NCBI GenBank assembly: GCA_964371305.1
Contig: CAYJLA010000024.1
Location: forward strand, 1 to 14,526
Direction: 5' to 3'
Source of the DNA: CAYJLA01 sp964371305
GTDB lineage: Bacteria > Bacillota_I > Bacilli_A > RFN20 > CAG-826
DNA: 14,526 bases
Below are positions 1-6,960 of this stretch, piece after piece. The notes under the pieces were generated by a model that saw only the letters and a program-made list of their open reading frames with translations, searched no databases and was not told where the DNA came from. The position numbers and the translations under genes were made by a program. Positions within the stretch are counted from its first letter, which is position 1, and the number at the start of each line of letters is the position of its first letter.

Positions 1-75
1 CTAAAAACTCAAAAATATTTTTTTGCTTATTAATTAAAAAAAACTAATTATTATTAATATTTAATATAATAACAA

Positions 76-103
76 TTTACAAAGTATAATTTTTGGTTAT
101 AAT
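76..103 (+). promoter_or_regulatory. Promoter of the DUF2089 gene
   Basis: A TTTACA box at 76-81 and a perfect TATAAT at 98-103 are separated by 16 nt. The predicted transcription start falls at about 110-111, on the ATG at 111, so the mRNA would be leaderless. A second TATAAT at 85-90 could serve a start about 13 nt further upstream. The surrounding DNA is so AT-rich that chance boxes are common, so this is a sequence-based inference. Confidence 0.5.
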
Positions 104-110
104 AATGTGT

Positions 111-404
111 ATGATAAATAGAAGCGATGTACCAAATTGGGTGTTAAAGTTAGAAGTTGAAGACCTTGCCTTCATTAGAAGGTTTGTTTTGCTATCTGGT
201 TCTCTCAAGGATTTAGCAAAAGAATATGATATTACTTATCCTACAATGAGAATTAGATTAGATAAGTTAATTGACAAAATTAACATACATGAAGATCCAA
301 TCGATGATGATTTTATTAAAATGGTCAAAGAGATGTCTCTTGATGGCAAATTTGAATTTGAAGTGGCAAAAGAAATTATATTAAAATATAGAAAGAGTTT
401 ATAG
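111..404 (+). CDS. DUF2089-type small helix-turn-helix protein, probable transcription regulator
   Basis: Protein of 97 residues if it starts at ATG 111. TTG 93 and ATG 105 are in-frame alternatives, but 111 fits the promoter and gives the N-terminus usual for this family, with a 'VPNWV' motif close to the start. The core 'LEVEDLAFIRRFVLLSGSL' followed by 'KDLAKEYDITYPTMRIRLDK' matches the DUF2089 domain: an acidic helix, then a helix-turn-helix-like segment of the type seen in DNA-binding regulators. The N-terminal zinc ribbon found in many DUF2089 proteins is absent. No Shine-Dalgarno is visible. The next gene starts 1 nt after the TAG stop, so the two are probably co-transcribed, and this protein may regulate the membrane-protein genes that follow. 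The family assignment is good; the target and signal are unknown. Confidence 0.8.
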   Translation: MINRSDVPNWVLKLEVEDLAFIRRFVLLSGSLKDLAKEYDITYPTMRIRLDKLIDKINIHEDPIDDDFIKMVKEMSLDGKFEFEVAKEIILKYRKSL

Positions 405-405
405 T

Positions 406-672
406 ATGGATATTTTAATTTATGTTGTGGTAATTTTTGCAATTATTATAACGATAGGTTTAAGTCTTACAAGATTTCATTATATATCTTTATTTATAGT
501 AGCTAGCTTGGGTATATGTTTAGTTTTTGATTCAAACAATATTTATTTTATTGGCATTATTACTTGTTTAGTTACATATGTTGTATTATTTGCTGTTCGA
601 ATATTTCTAGTGAAAAAGAAAAACGCCAAACATAAACGTTTAATAGAAAATACAAAAATTATAGATTTATAA
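406..672 (+). CDS. Small three-helix membrane protein (copy A of a tandem pair)
   Basis: Protein of 88 residues with three hydrophobic segments at about residues 3-21, 27-41 and 46-69, then a basic cytoplasmic-type tail (KKKNAKHKR) and a short end finishing in 'DL'. It starts 1 nt after the DUF2089 stop and ends at a rho-independent terminator. It is a paralog of the next gene: both are 88 residues, both carry an L-S-x-T-[RK]-F-x-Y-I-S block between helices 1 and 2, and both have a basic tail ending in DL. No enzyme motif is visible and the function is unknown. Its pairing with a DUF2089 regulator suggests a small membrane effector or a sensor of envelope state, which is inference only. Confidence 0.8.
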   Translation: MDILIYVVVIFAIIITIGLSLTRFHYISLFIVASLGICLVFDSNNIYFIGIITCLVTYVVLFAVRIFLVKKKNAKHKRLIENTKIIDL

Positions 673-700
673 AATACTCCTTAGAGGAGTTTTTTATTTT
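671..700 (+). terminator. Rho-independent terminator between the two paralogous membrane-protein genes
   Basis: A six-base-pair stem ACTCCT / AGGAGT with a 3-nt loop (676-690) is followed by a T-rich run TTTTTATTTT, with flanking A/T bases able to extend the stem. It lies directly after the stop of copy A, so copy B needs its own promoter or read-through. Confidence 0.85.
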
Positions 701-710
701 TTAAAAATTC

Positions 711-740
711 TTTACTTTTATTATTTTTGGTTTATATTAT
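711..740 (+). promoter_or_regulatory. Putative promoter of the second small membrane-protein gene
   Basis: TTTACT at 711-716 and TATTAT at 735-740 are 18 nt apart, just downstream of the terminator. A Shine-Dalgarno AAAGGG at 745-750 sits 7 nt before the ATG at 758, so this gene would have a short leader, unlike the DUF2089 gene. Support is the position after a terminator plus box similarity only. Confidence 0.45.
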
Positions 741-757
741 ATTTAAAGGGTTAAATT

Positions 758-1024
758 ATGGATACAACATTAATTTATGTAATTATGATAGTTGCACTGA
801 TATTTATTTCAGTTCTTTCGTTTACGAAGTTCTTTTATATTTCACCAATAATCATAACTATAGTCAATGTCTTGTATATCGTGTATGGAGATATTTTATT
901 GTTTACAACTGTTTGTTGTGGCATTGGAATTTTCATCTTAATCAAATGTACGTTGATGTATATTCATAAACGTAAGAAAGTACATGATAAAGAGGCTCTT
1001 GCGAGCGCTTTAAAAGACTTATAA
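758..1024 (+). CDS. Small three-helix membrane protein (copy B of a tandem pair)
   Basis: Protein of 88 residues, the paralog of the gene at 406-672. Hydrophobic segments lie at about residues 4-21, 28-43 and 46-68, followed by a basic tail (HKRKK) ending in DL. The conserved block here reads 'LSFTKFFYIS'. The start is well defined by AAAGGG at 745-750. The gene is separated from copy A by a terminator and leads straight into the exported-protein gene 28 nt downstream. Sequence divergence from copy A is large, so the duplication is old or the copies have diverged in role. The function is unknown. Confidence 0.8.
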   Translation: MDTTLIYVIMIVALIFISVLSFTKFFYISPIIITIVNVLYIVYGDILLFTTVCCGIGIFILIKCTLMYIHKRKKVHDKEALASALKDL

Positions 1025-1052
1025 TGTTGATCTAATTGAAAGGGGAATTCAA

Positions 1053-2363
1053 ATGAGATTATTATGTTTAGGGGCTATTGTTAGTTCAATGGTTATAGTT
1101 GCTGGAGCTAGTATTCAAAGAAGTACTGCTGATTTAATTTTAGATAACACAACTGAAGATAAAGTTGTAAGACTTGATAGATTGAGTGAAGTAGAAGCGA
1201 CTTCACTTAAACAAATTATTCTTGATAAGAACGTACCTGTTTATGTACTTGATAAAGACGTATTTGATGCTTTAGATAAAGAAAATGTAGATGAATATTT
1301 AAATTATGGCGGATCACTTGTTGTAAATGACAATAAAGTTGATGCTAAAAAGATTTCATCAACTATTCCATTGGGTAACACTGAAATTGATTTAAGTAAA
1401 AGTGACGATAGAATAATTGGGTTTAACGTTACACAAGAAAAAGATGAAAGAAAAGTTACATATTTTGGTTATACTTTTATGGATAATTCAGAATCTGTTG
1501 GCAAAAGCAGCAACGATTTAACTGAAGCTGTAAAGGCCGAAACAGCAAAAGGTCTTGACATTGAAGGCATGGTGCAAGAACAAGTAGATAAATTACTTAA
1601 GATCCATGAACAAAAACAGCAAGAAGCTTTGGATGTGGGTCGTAAAGAAATGCAAGTAACTGGGCCTCATGTTTTCCGTGATGAGATCGAACATGCTTTT
1701 GATGTTAATCTTATAAATAGCTGGGGTGGAAGAAATGATGCTGACGTACTAATTTATACTAAATTGACATTTGGTAATAGATATTTTAATTTTGATGAAC
1801 TTTTAGTGAGAAGATCATATCAAATTGGAACTTTTTTTGAAGTGACTCCACTAAATGGGTTAAAAACAAAGTATTTCTCTCCTACAATTTATTCAGAAGA
1901 TTTATTTATAGATGCTATGCAATACGACAATAAAATAGGGCATTATTTCACAGACGTCTTAAATGATAACAATAGACCAAGCGGTTTTGATGCCGTTCAA
2001 TCACATGCTGATACAACAACTTTTACAGCAACAGATAGCTCTTTTAATTTAGACGTGACTGAACTTTCGAGTTCAATTTATAGAAGGTGGAAAGCTAATA
2101 GTCAATACTCTAATGGCGATCCATATGCAGGAAGACTTTTACCTATTGCACGTATTTTTGGAAGAGATGATACTACAAATAGTATTGTTCTAAAGGCGCA
2201 CGTTTCACTAGGACAAATGAAAATGGTAGGTGGAGACCATGTTAACTTATGGAATGGTATGGAATTAAAAGTTAACGACATGCCTTCTATTGAAATTCAG
2301 GTTACCGCAAATGATATTGTTGCCATGACACCAGTCATTGGAAATCCAATAAATATGTATTAG
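1053..2363 (+). CDS. Exported protein of unknown function, 436 residues
   Basis: A strong Shine-Dalgarno (GAAAGGGG, ending 7 nt before the ATG) fixes the start. Residues 1-19 look like a short signal peptide with likely cleavage after 'VAGA'; the only cysteine is residue 5, so it is not a lipoprotein. Residues about 40-110 look like an alternating alpha/beta segment containing 'VPVYVLDKDVF' and 'YLNYGGSLVVND', a pattern reminiscent of GATase/ThuA-like folds, although no catalytic residues can be assigned. Residues about 165-210 are charged, Gln-rich and probably coiled-coil. The C-terminal half is aromatic- and beta-rich ('INSWGGRNDADVLIYTKLTF'). No C-terminal anchor or LPXTG motif is seen. 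I do not recognise the family. The neighbouring small exported protein begins 3 nt after its stop, so the two probably work together at the cell surface. Confidence 0.75.
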   Translation: MRLLCLGAIVSSMVIVAGASIQRSTADLILDNTTEDKVVRLDRLSEVEATSLKQIILDKNVPVYVLDKDVFDALDKENVDEYLNYGGSLVVNDNKVDAKKISSTIPLGNTEIDLSKSDDRIIGFNVTQEKDERKVTYFGYTFMDNSESVGKSSNDLTEAVKAETAKGLDIEGMVQEQVDKLLKIHEQKQQEALDVGRKEMQVTGPHVFRDEIEHAFDVNLINSWGGRNDADVLIYTKLTFGNRYFNFDELLVRRSYQIGTFFEVTPLNGLKTKYFSPTIYSEDLFIDAMQYDNKIGHYFTDVLNDNNRPSGFDAVQSHADTTTFTATDSSFNLDVTELSSSIYRRWKANSQYSNGDPYAGRLLPIARIFGRDDTTNSIVLKAHVSLGQMKMVGGDHVNLWNGMELKVNDMPSIEIQVTANDIVAMTPVIGNPINMY

Positions 2364-2366
2364 AAT

Positions 2367-2990
2367 ATGTTTATGAGGAAAAACAGAATCTTATTGCTAT
2401 CATCTATTGGTTTGTGTGTCGTCAACCTCGCTTTGACGGTCACATATTTTGTAATAAAAAGTTATGAACCGAAATCAGAAATTACAACACCTAATTACAC
2501 GGATGTGACTAAATCAAAATTGGGCCAATTTCACCTAGATATTATCAGTAATAAAAGCATAGCATTATATTCAAGCACAAAACTTAGCAAACTAAACATC
2601 TCTTTTGAAGAAGAAAGTATATATTCGTTTGATTATATACTGTTATATTCTAATGGTGTTGAATTACTAGCATATGAGTACAACTACATAAAAGGCGTTA
2701 AAAACGATGTTGAGAACACTCTTGTTAAGATGGAAGAAATAACAACAACCTTTGAGCAGGTTTGTGGAGTATTTGAGTATATTGAAGATGACTCCTTACA
2801 TAGCGATTTAAATACATATACCTATGGTGGTGCTTTCGATTCTACTAAGTCACTTGAATATGATCATTTATACCTAAATGGAATAGCTATATCATTTGAT
2901 GCAAGTTCTTTAAAAGATAAACATTTGATAATACAAAGTAGTAATGATGAAAACATTGAAACTGTCGTACATCACTACATTGATTTTTAA
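2367..2990 (+). CDS. Membrane-anchored extracytoplasmic protein of unknown function
   Basis: Protein of 207 residues with a basic N-terminus (MFMRKNR) and one hydrophobic segment at about residues 8-30, acting as a signal anchor or uncleaved signal. A roughly 175-residue extracytoplasmic part follows, rich in Ser, Tyr, Asp and Glu and predicted to be mixed alpha/beta. ATG 2367 and ATG 2373 are both possible starts. No Shine-Dalgarno is evident and the gene begins 3 nt after the preceding stop, so translation is probably coupled to it. It has a single Cys in the extracellular part and no repeats or catalytic motif that I can name. It is the last gene before a 50-nt intergenic space holding the capF promoter. 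The function is not recognised. Confidence 0.7.
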   Translation: MFMRKNRILLLSSIGLCVVNLALTVTYFVIKSYEPKSEITTPNYTDVTKSKLGQFHLDIISNKSIALYSSTKLSKLNISFEEESIYSFDYILLYSNGVELLAYEYNYIKGVKNDVENTLVKMEEITTTFEQVCGVFEYIEDDSLHSDLNTYTYGGAFDSTKSLEYDHLYLNGIAISFDASSLKDKHLIIQSSNDENIETVVHHYIDF

Positions 2991-3016
2991 TCCTAAAAAT
3001 AAAACATTATATTATA

Positions 3017-3034
3017 TATAATTTATGCTATGAT
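3017..3034 (+). promoter_or_regulatory. Promoter of the capF operon, with -10 placed for a leaderless start
   Basis: An extended -10 of form TGC-TATGAT ends at 3034, exactly 6 nt before ATG 3041, so the expected transcription start is the A of the ATG. An overlapping TATAAT at 3017-3022 is an alternative that would give a leader of about 12 nt. Neither option leaves room for a Shine-Dalgarno, and none is visible. There is no clear -35 box. Confidence 0.5.
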
Positions 3035-3040
3035 TTTAGT

Positions 3041-4171
3041 ATGAAGATTTTAATTACTGGAGCAAATGGGTTTATTGGTAAGAATTTAATTTGTCATCTT
3101 TTTGAACCTAAATTTAATCATATTGAAGTGATTAAATTTGACAAAGAAAATACTATCGATGAGTTAAAACCTATTTTAAGTAGTATCGATTTAGTATTTC
3201 ATTTAGCAGGTGTTAATAGAGATAAAGACGATTCTGAGTTTATGAGAGGTAATTTTGGTCTAACAAGCGAACTAATTAATGCTCTTGAAGAGGTGAACAA
3301 CCCATGTCCTATACTTATCACTTCATCTATTCATGCTGATAAAGATAATGTTTATGGAGTTAGTAAAAAAGCTGGAGAAGAGCTTATATTTGATTATGGA
3401 AAACGCAATAATGTAGATGTTTTTGTTTATAGATTGCCAAATGTTTTTGGAAAATGGTGTAGACCTAACTATAATTCTGCTGTTGCGACTTTTTGCCACA
3501 ATATTGCAAGAGGTTTAGAGATTACAGTAAATGATCCAAATGTTGATATGCAACTTGTTTATATTGATGATGTTATTGAGGAATTTATTAACATAATTAC
3601 TTCAAGAAAAGCAAATAAAGAAGGTCAATATTGCGTAATACCAATTACACATGAAGTAAAATTAGGATACATAGTACGTTTAATCGAATCATTTAAGAAT
3701 GAACAAAATGACTTACTGTTACCAAATGTAAAAGAAGGGTTTGAGAAAAAACTATATTCAACATATTTATCATACTTAGAAAAAGATAAGTTTTCTTACA
3801 AAGTCAAAATGAATATTGATAATAGAGGTTCTTTCACTGAGTTAATTAAAACCAATGATAGAGGACAAGTATCTGTTAATGTTACTCTACCTGGAATTAC
3901 TAAAGGTAATCACTATCATCATAGTAAAATCGAAAAATTTATTGTAGTAGCAGGAGAAGCTAAAATTTCTTTTAGAAAGATAGATGAAACTGAGTCATTT
4001 GATTATTTTGTTAGCGAAAAAAACATTGAAATAGTTAATATTCCTTGTGGATATACGCATAACATTACAAATATTGGTTCTTCAAATTTAGTAACAATAA
4101 TGTGGTGTAATGAATTATTTAACGAAAATAAACCAGATACATATTTTATGGAGGTTAGCAAAGATGAATAA
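3041..4171 (+). CDS. capF: UDP-2-acetamido-2,6-dideoxy-hexose C4-reductase (CapF/FnlB family)
   Basis: Protein of 376 residues, close to the usual CapF length. Residues 1-245 form an extended short-chain dehydrogenase domain: Rossmann motif GANGFIG at 7-13, the Y105-xxx-K109 catalytic pair, and the CapF-typical stretch 'YRLPNVFGKWCRPNYNSAVA' at 130-149. Residues about 250-376 are the C-terminal cupin domain, with candidate metal ligands in 'HYHHSKIE' (291-298) and H340. In Staphylococcus capsule synthesis and in FnlB-type O-antigen pathways this bifunctional protein reduces the 4-keto sugar made by CapE/FnlA, using NADPH, on the way to UDP-N-acetyl-L-fucosamine. The gene heads an apparent operon, overlaps capG by 8 nt and lacks a Shine-Dalgarno. 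No capE homolog lies in the window. Assignment is confident from the two-domain architecture and the conserved motifs. Confidence 0.93.
   Translation: MKILITGANGFIGKNLICHLFEPKFNHIEVIKFDKENTIDELKPILSSIDLVFHLAGVNRDKDDSEFMRGNFGLTSELINALEEVNNPCPILITSSIHADKDNVYGVSKKAGEELIFDYGKRNNVDVFVYRLPNVFGKWCRPNYNSAVATFCHNIARGLEITVNDPNVDMQLVYIDDVIEEFINIITSRKANKEGQYCVIPITHEVKLGYIVRLIESFKNEQNDLLLPNVKEGFEKKLYSTYLSYLEKDKFSYKVKMNIDNRGSFTELIKTNDRGQVSVNVTLPGITKGNHYHHSKIEKFIVVAGEAKISFRKIDETESFDYFVSEKNIEIVNIPCGYTHNITNIGSSNLVTIMWCNELFNENKPDTYFMEVSKDE
4150..4154 (+). promoter_or_regulatory. Shine-Dalgarno fixing the capG start
   Basis: A perfect GGAGG inside the end of capF lies 9 nt before ATG 4164. It selects this ATG over an in-frame upstream TTG at 4110 and gives the MNKLKVM N-terminus expected for the family. 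Confidence 0.85.
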
Positions 4172-5306
4172 GCTAAAAGTAATGACAATTATTGGGACAA
4201 GGCCAGAAATAATTAGATTAGCCCCAACAATTAAGAAACTGGATAAGTATTTTAATCATGTACTTGTTCATACTGGACAGAATTATGATTATGAGCTTAA
4301 TGAAATTATGTTTAAAGATTTAGGTTTAAAGCAACCTGATTTCTTTTTAAATTGTGTAGGAGATGGACTTGGAGAAACAATTGGAAATATTATTGCTAAA
4401 TCGTACGAATTACTCCTGAAAGAATCACCAGATGCACTACTTATACTTGGAGATACAAATTCTTGTTTAAGTGCTATTGCAGCAAAAAGACTTCATATTC
4501 CTATATTTCATATGGAAGCAGGTAATAGATGTTTTGATGAATGTTTACCTGAAGAAACTAACAGAAGAATCGTAGATCACATTGCTGATGTTAATTTATG
4601 TTATAGCGAGCATGCAAGAAGATACTTAAATGCAGAAGGGAGACCGAAGGAACGTACGTATGTAGTTGGTTCTCCTATGAGTGAATTATTAGAGGAAAAG
4701 TTTGAAGAAATAAACAATAGTAATATCGTTGAAAAATTAGGATTAGAAAAAAGTAAATACATGCTTTTATCAGCGCACAGAGAAGAAAACATAGACAATG
4801 TTGATAATTTCTTGAGTTTGATGACAGCAGTAAATGAATTAGCTATGAAATATGATATGCCTATACTATATTCTTGCCACCCTAGAAGTTTAAACGCTAT
4901 TAAACAAAGAGGTTTTAAATTTGATAAACGAGTTATTTTAAATAAACCACTCGGCTTTATTGACTACAATAATTTACAAATGAACGCTTTTGCAGTAATA
5001 AGTGATTCCGGAACACTTCCTGAGGAAGCTAGTTACTTCTTATCGAAAGATATAATAATACCTGCAATTTGTATAAGAACTTCTACTGAAAGGCCTGAAG
5101 CGATTGATAAAGGTAATTTTATTATTGCAGGGATTAACCAAGAAGAAGTTTTGCAAGCTGTTGAACTAGCAACTGAAATGAAAAGAAATGGGGATATAGG
5201 TACTGTTGTTCCTAATTACTCAGATCTTAATGTTTCAAATAAAGTTGTTAATATCATTCAAAGTTATGTTAACATTGTTAATAGATTTGTTTGGAGGAAA
5301 AAATAG
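4164..5306 (+). CDS. capG: UDP-N-acetylglucosamine 2-epimerase family enzyme, CapG/FnlC type
   Basis: Protein of 380 residues, the usual length for this cytoplasmic non-hydrolysing epimerase family. Motifs in order: GTRPE (11-15), HTGQ (36-39), GDT (96-98), HMEAGNRCFDE (116-126), PEE (129-131), SAHREEN (203-209) and SDSGTLPEEA (280-289). The 'EAGNRCFDE' and 'CYSEHARRYL' wording is that of the CapG/FnlC branch, which makes UDP-N-acetyl-L-fucosamine from the product of CapF, rather than the WecB/MnaA branch that makes UDP-ManNAc. It overlaps capF by 8 nt and shares one base with the next gene (TAGTG), so translation is coupled along the operon. The subfamily call leans on these motifs and on the capF neighbour. 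Confidence 0.92.
   Translation: MNKLKVMTIIGTRPEIIRLAPTIKKLDKYFNHVLVHTGQNYDYELNEIMFKDLGLKQPDFFLNCVGDGLGETIGNIIAKSYELLLKESPDALLILGDTNSCLSAIAAKRLHIPIFHMEAGNRCFDECLPEETNRRIVDHIADVNLCYSEHARRYLNAEGRPKERTYVVGSPMSELLEEKFEEINNSNIVEKLGLEKSKYMLLSAHREENIDNVDNFLSLMTAVNELAMKYDMPILYSCHPRSLNAIKQRGFKFDKRVILNKPLGFIDYNNLQMNAFAVISDSGTLPEEASYFLSKDIIIPAICIRTSTERPEAIDKGNFIIAGINQEEVLQAVELATEMKRNGDIGTVVPNYSDLNVSNKVVNIIQSYVNIVNRFVWRKK
5293..5297 (+). promoter_or_regulatory. Shine-Dalgarno deciding a GTG start
   Basis: GGAGG lies 8 nt before GTG 5306, inside the last codons of capG. A TTG at 5291 is in frame but overlaps this ribosome binding site, so it cannot be the start; GTG 5306, sharing its G with the TAG stop of capG, is preferred. 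Confidence 0.8.
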
Positions 5307-5896
5307 TGTACGGCAAAAGATTTTCAAACTGGATGAGTTTATTGATAGTATGTATATCAATGATTTTGGGTATCTTAATCACAGTGAACGGTATTTTAGC
5401 TGCAGACGTTGTAATTTCAAGCATTGATATGACATTTGGTATTATGTTTATAATAGTATCATTTATTATATTATTTTTCCGTGTTAGCGGAAGTGAACAT
5501 AGAACAGAGATGCCTTTTATCTTAGGCTCATTATTTTCTCTCTATGTAATTTTTGGGTCACTTTTTAGTTTTAATGAATTATTATCAATTGACTTTACAT
5601 ACGTGATGACTATTATTACTTTCTCAATTGCATTTATATTGTTTGTATCATTGATTGTTTTAGATTATTTTAAACTATATCGATTACTTTTTGCTATAGG
5701 TTTAATATTGGTAAATAGTTGTTTATTATTCCTTATTAGTTTTATAGTGTTTGTTTTTGTTAATGCTAATGCTGAACCTAACTTTGGATTTTTAATTGGT
5801 ATATCAGTACTTTCGTTTGTAATGTTTATATTTATGTTGTGTCTATTATTATTTAATTATGTAAAGGTGGATGAGAAAAAATGGCAAAAAACTTAA
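5306..5896 (+). CDS. Six-helix membrane protein of unknown function (upstream flank of endonuclease)
   Basis: Protein of 196 residues from a GTG start. Six hydrophobic segments lie at about residues 11-32, 40-59, 70-88, 97-119, 125-152 and 160-185, with a short basic N-terminus and a charged C-terminus (DEKKWQKT). No transporter or enzyme signature is recognised. Between helices 4 and 5 it has an F-x-x-Y-R-x5-G pattern that is also present, as Y-x-x-Y-K-x5-G, in the membrane protein on the other side of the nuclease gene. The two have matching length and topology and may be distant paralogs. The gene overlaps the nuclease gene by 16 nt, implying coupled translation. The function is unknown; an association with the nuclease or with polysaccharide assembly is inference from position. 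Confidence 0.72.
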   Translation: MYGKRFSNWMSLLIVCISMILGILITVNGILAADVVISSIDMTFGIMFIIVSFIILFFRVSGSEHRTEMPFILGSLFSLYVIFGSLFSFNELLSIDFTYVMTIITFSIAFILFVSLIVLDYFKLYRLLFAIGLILVNSCLLFLISFIVFVFVNANAEPNFGFLIGISVLSFVMFIFMLCLLLFNYVKVDEKKWQKT

Positions 5897-6960
5897 GAAT
5901 TGGAGCAATTAGTTTAATTGTAGGTATCGCAATGGTATCTGTTTCATTAACTAATAATTTATCAAATAATCAAAATAAATTTGTTGGCTTAGAATACTAC
6001 AATAGTATTAGTTCTGATTTAATTGGAAATGAGCTAGCAGATGAACTACACGATTTGCTTATTAGCAATCATCACACATATAACACATATGGAGATGTTG
6101 GTAGTGGTAATTTACAATTAGAGGCTGATAAAGATTTTAATAATGAAGGTAATATTATTGATTTTTATACACAAACCACCCTTGTTGGACCATGGGACAG
6201 TGGAAAAACATATAACAGAGAACATGTATGGCCAAAATCATTAAGTAATGGTCTTTATACATCTGTTGGTAACAACGATAGAGGCGCTGGTGCTGATTTA
6301 CTTAGTATTAGACCATCTATTCCAAACATTAATTCTTCTAGAAATAATCAAAAATATGGAGATTTAGATTCTCCTGCAGCCTATATTAAAACATACAATG
6401 GCATGGACTTTGGTTATAGTCAAAATGACGTTTTTGAGCCTTTAGATCATGTCAAGGGTGATGTCGCACGTATTATACTTTATACATATATTCATTATTC
6501 AACTACTGTGGGAACTTTAACAAATTCATATACAGGTGAGTTAAATATCACCGATGTAATTGAAGAAAGTAGTGAAGCCGCTGCATTTGAATTATTGCTT
6601 GAGTGGCATGAACTAGATCCAGTGAATGATCTTGAAGAATATAGAAATGAATATGCAGAAACAGAAATTGGTGTAAGAAATCCATTCGTTGATCAACCAA
6701 TTTATTTAAATAAAATTTGTGATCCTGATTTCGTTGTTGAACCACCAACTAGTGAACCATCAACTTCAACAAGTTTACCTTCACCATCTGTTAGCGAATC
6801 AACTCCACCAACTAGTGAACCAGAAGATAATAATCAAAACACATTTCAGGATTTTTTAAATGACAATTATATATTGATAATTTCTGTTGCTGGTGGCGTT
6901 TTAACTATTTTAAGCACAATTATAGTTGTGGTAAGAAAACATGGCAAAAAACGTCGTTAA
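5881..6960 (+). CDS. Surface-anchored endonuclease I family DNase (PF04231)
   Basis: Protein of 359 residues. Residues 5-25 look like a signal sequence. Residues about 38-280 are an endonuclease I domain of the His-Me finger type: 'YNREHVWPKS' (111-120, with H115 the likely general base), then 'ADLLSIRPSIPNINSSRNNQ' (138-157, metal and substrate ligands), 'HVKGDVAR' (190-197) and the family's late block 'LLEWHELDPVND' with 'RNPFVDQP'. Residues 286-318 are a Pro/Ser/Thr/Glu linker with a duplicated PPTSEP. Residues about 330-352 are one transmembrane helix ending in a basic tail (RKHGKKRR). The enzyme is therefore exported and held at the outer face of the membrane through its C-terminus. Family members cut DNA (some also RNA), usually as secreted or periplasmic enzymes. 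The likely role is scavenging or degrading external DNA. The gene overlaps both neighbours. Confidence 0.92.
   Translation: MAKNLRIGAISLIVGIAMVSVSLTNNLSNNQNKFVGLEYYNSISSDLIGNELADELHDLLISNHHTYNTYGDVGSGNLQLEADKDFNNEGNIIDFYTQTTLVGPWDSGKTYNREHVWPKSLSNGLYTSVGNNDRGAGADLLSIRPSIPNINSSRNNQKYGDLDSPAAYIKTYNGMDFGYSQNDVFEPLDHVKGDVARIILYTYIHYSTTVGTLTNSYTGELNITDVIEESSEAAAFELLLEWHELDPVNDLEEYRNEYAETEIGVRNPFVDQPIYLNKICDPDFVVEPPTSEPSTSTSLPSPSVSESTPPTSEPEDNNQNTFQDFLNDNYILIISVAGGVLTILSTIIVVVRKHGKKRR
6742..6822 (+). repeat. Direct repeat inside the nuclease linker
   Basis: An identical 18-nt unit (CCACCAACTAGTGAACCA) occurs at 6742-6759 and 6805-6822, encoding PPTSEP twice in the low-complexity linker before the membrane anchor. 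It probably arose by slippage or duplication and allows linker-length variation. Confidence 0.85.

Noticed and set aside
1..75. Possible inverted repeats or upstream gene remnant in the AT-only leader (TAATTA copies, AAAAATATTTTT palindrome)
   Set aside because: Nearly pure A/T sequence makes such palindromes expected by chance. There is no GC-containing stem and no open frame on either strand, so no feature can be supported.
727..969. 80-codon reading frame starting at TTG 727
   Set aside because: It overlaps the well-supported membrane-protein gene at 758-1024 in another frame and has no ribosome binding site or family signature.
4164..5306. WecB/MnaA (UDP-ManNAc-forming) identity for the 2-epimerase
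   Set aside because: The motifs EAGNRCFDE and YSEHARRYL and the adjacent capF favour the CapG/FnlC branch.
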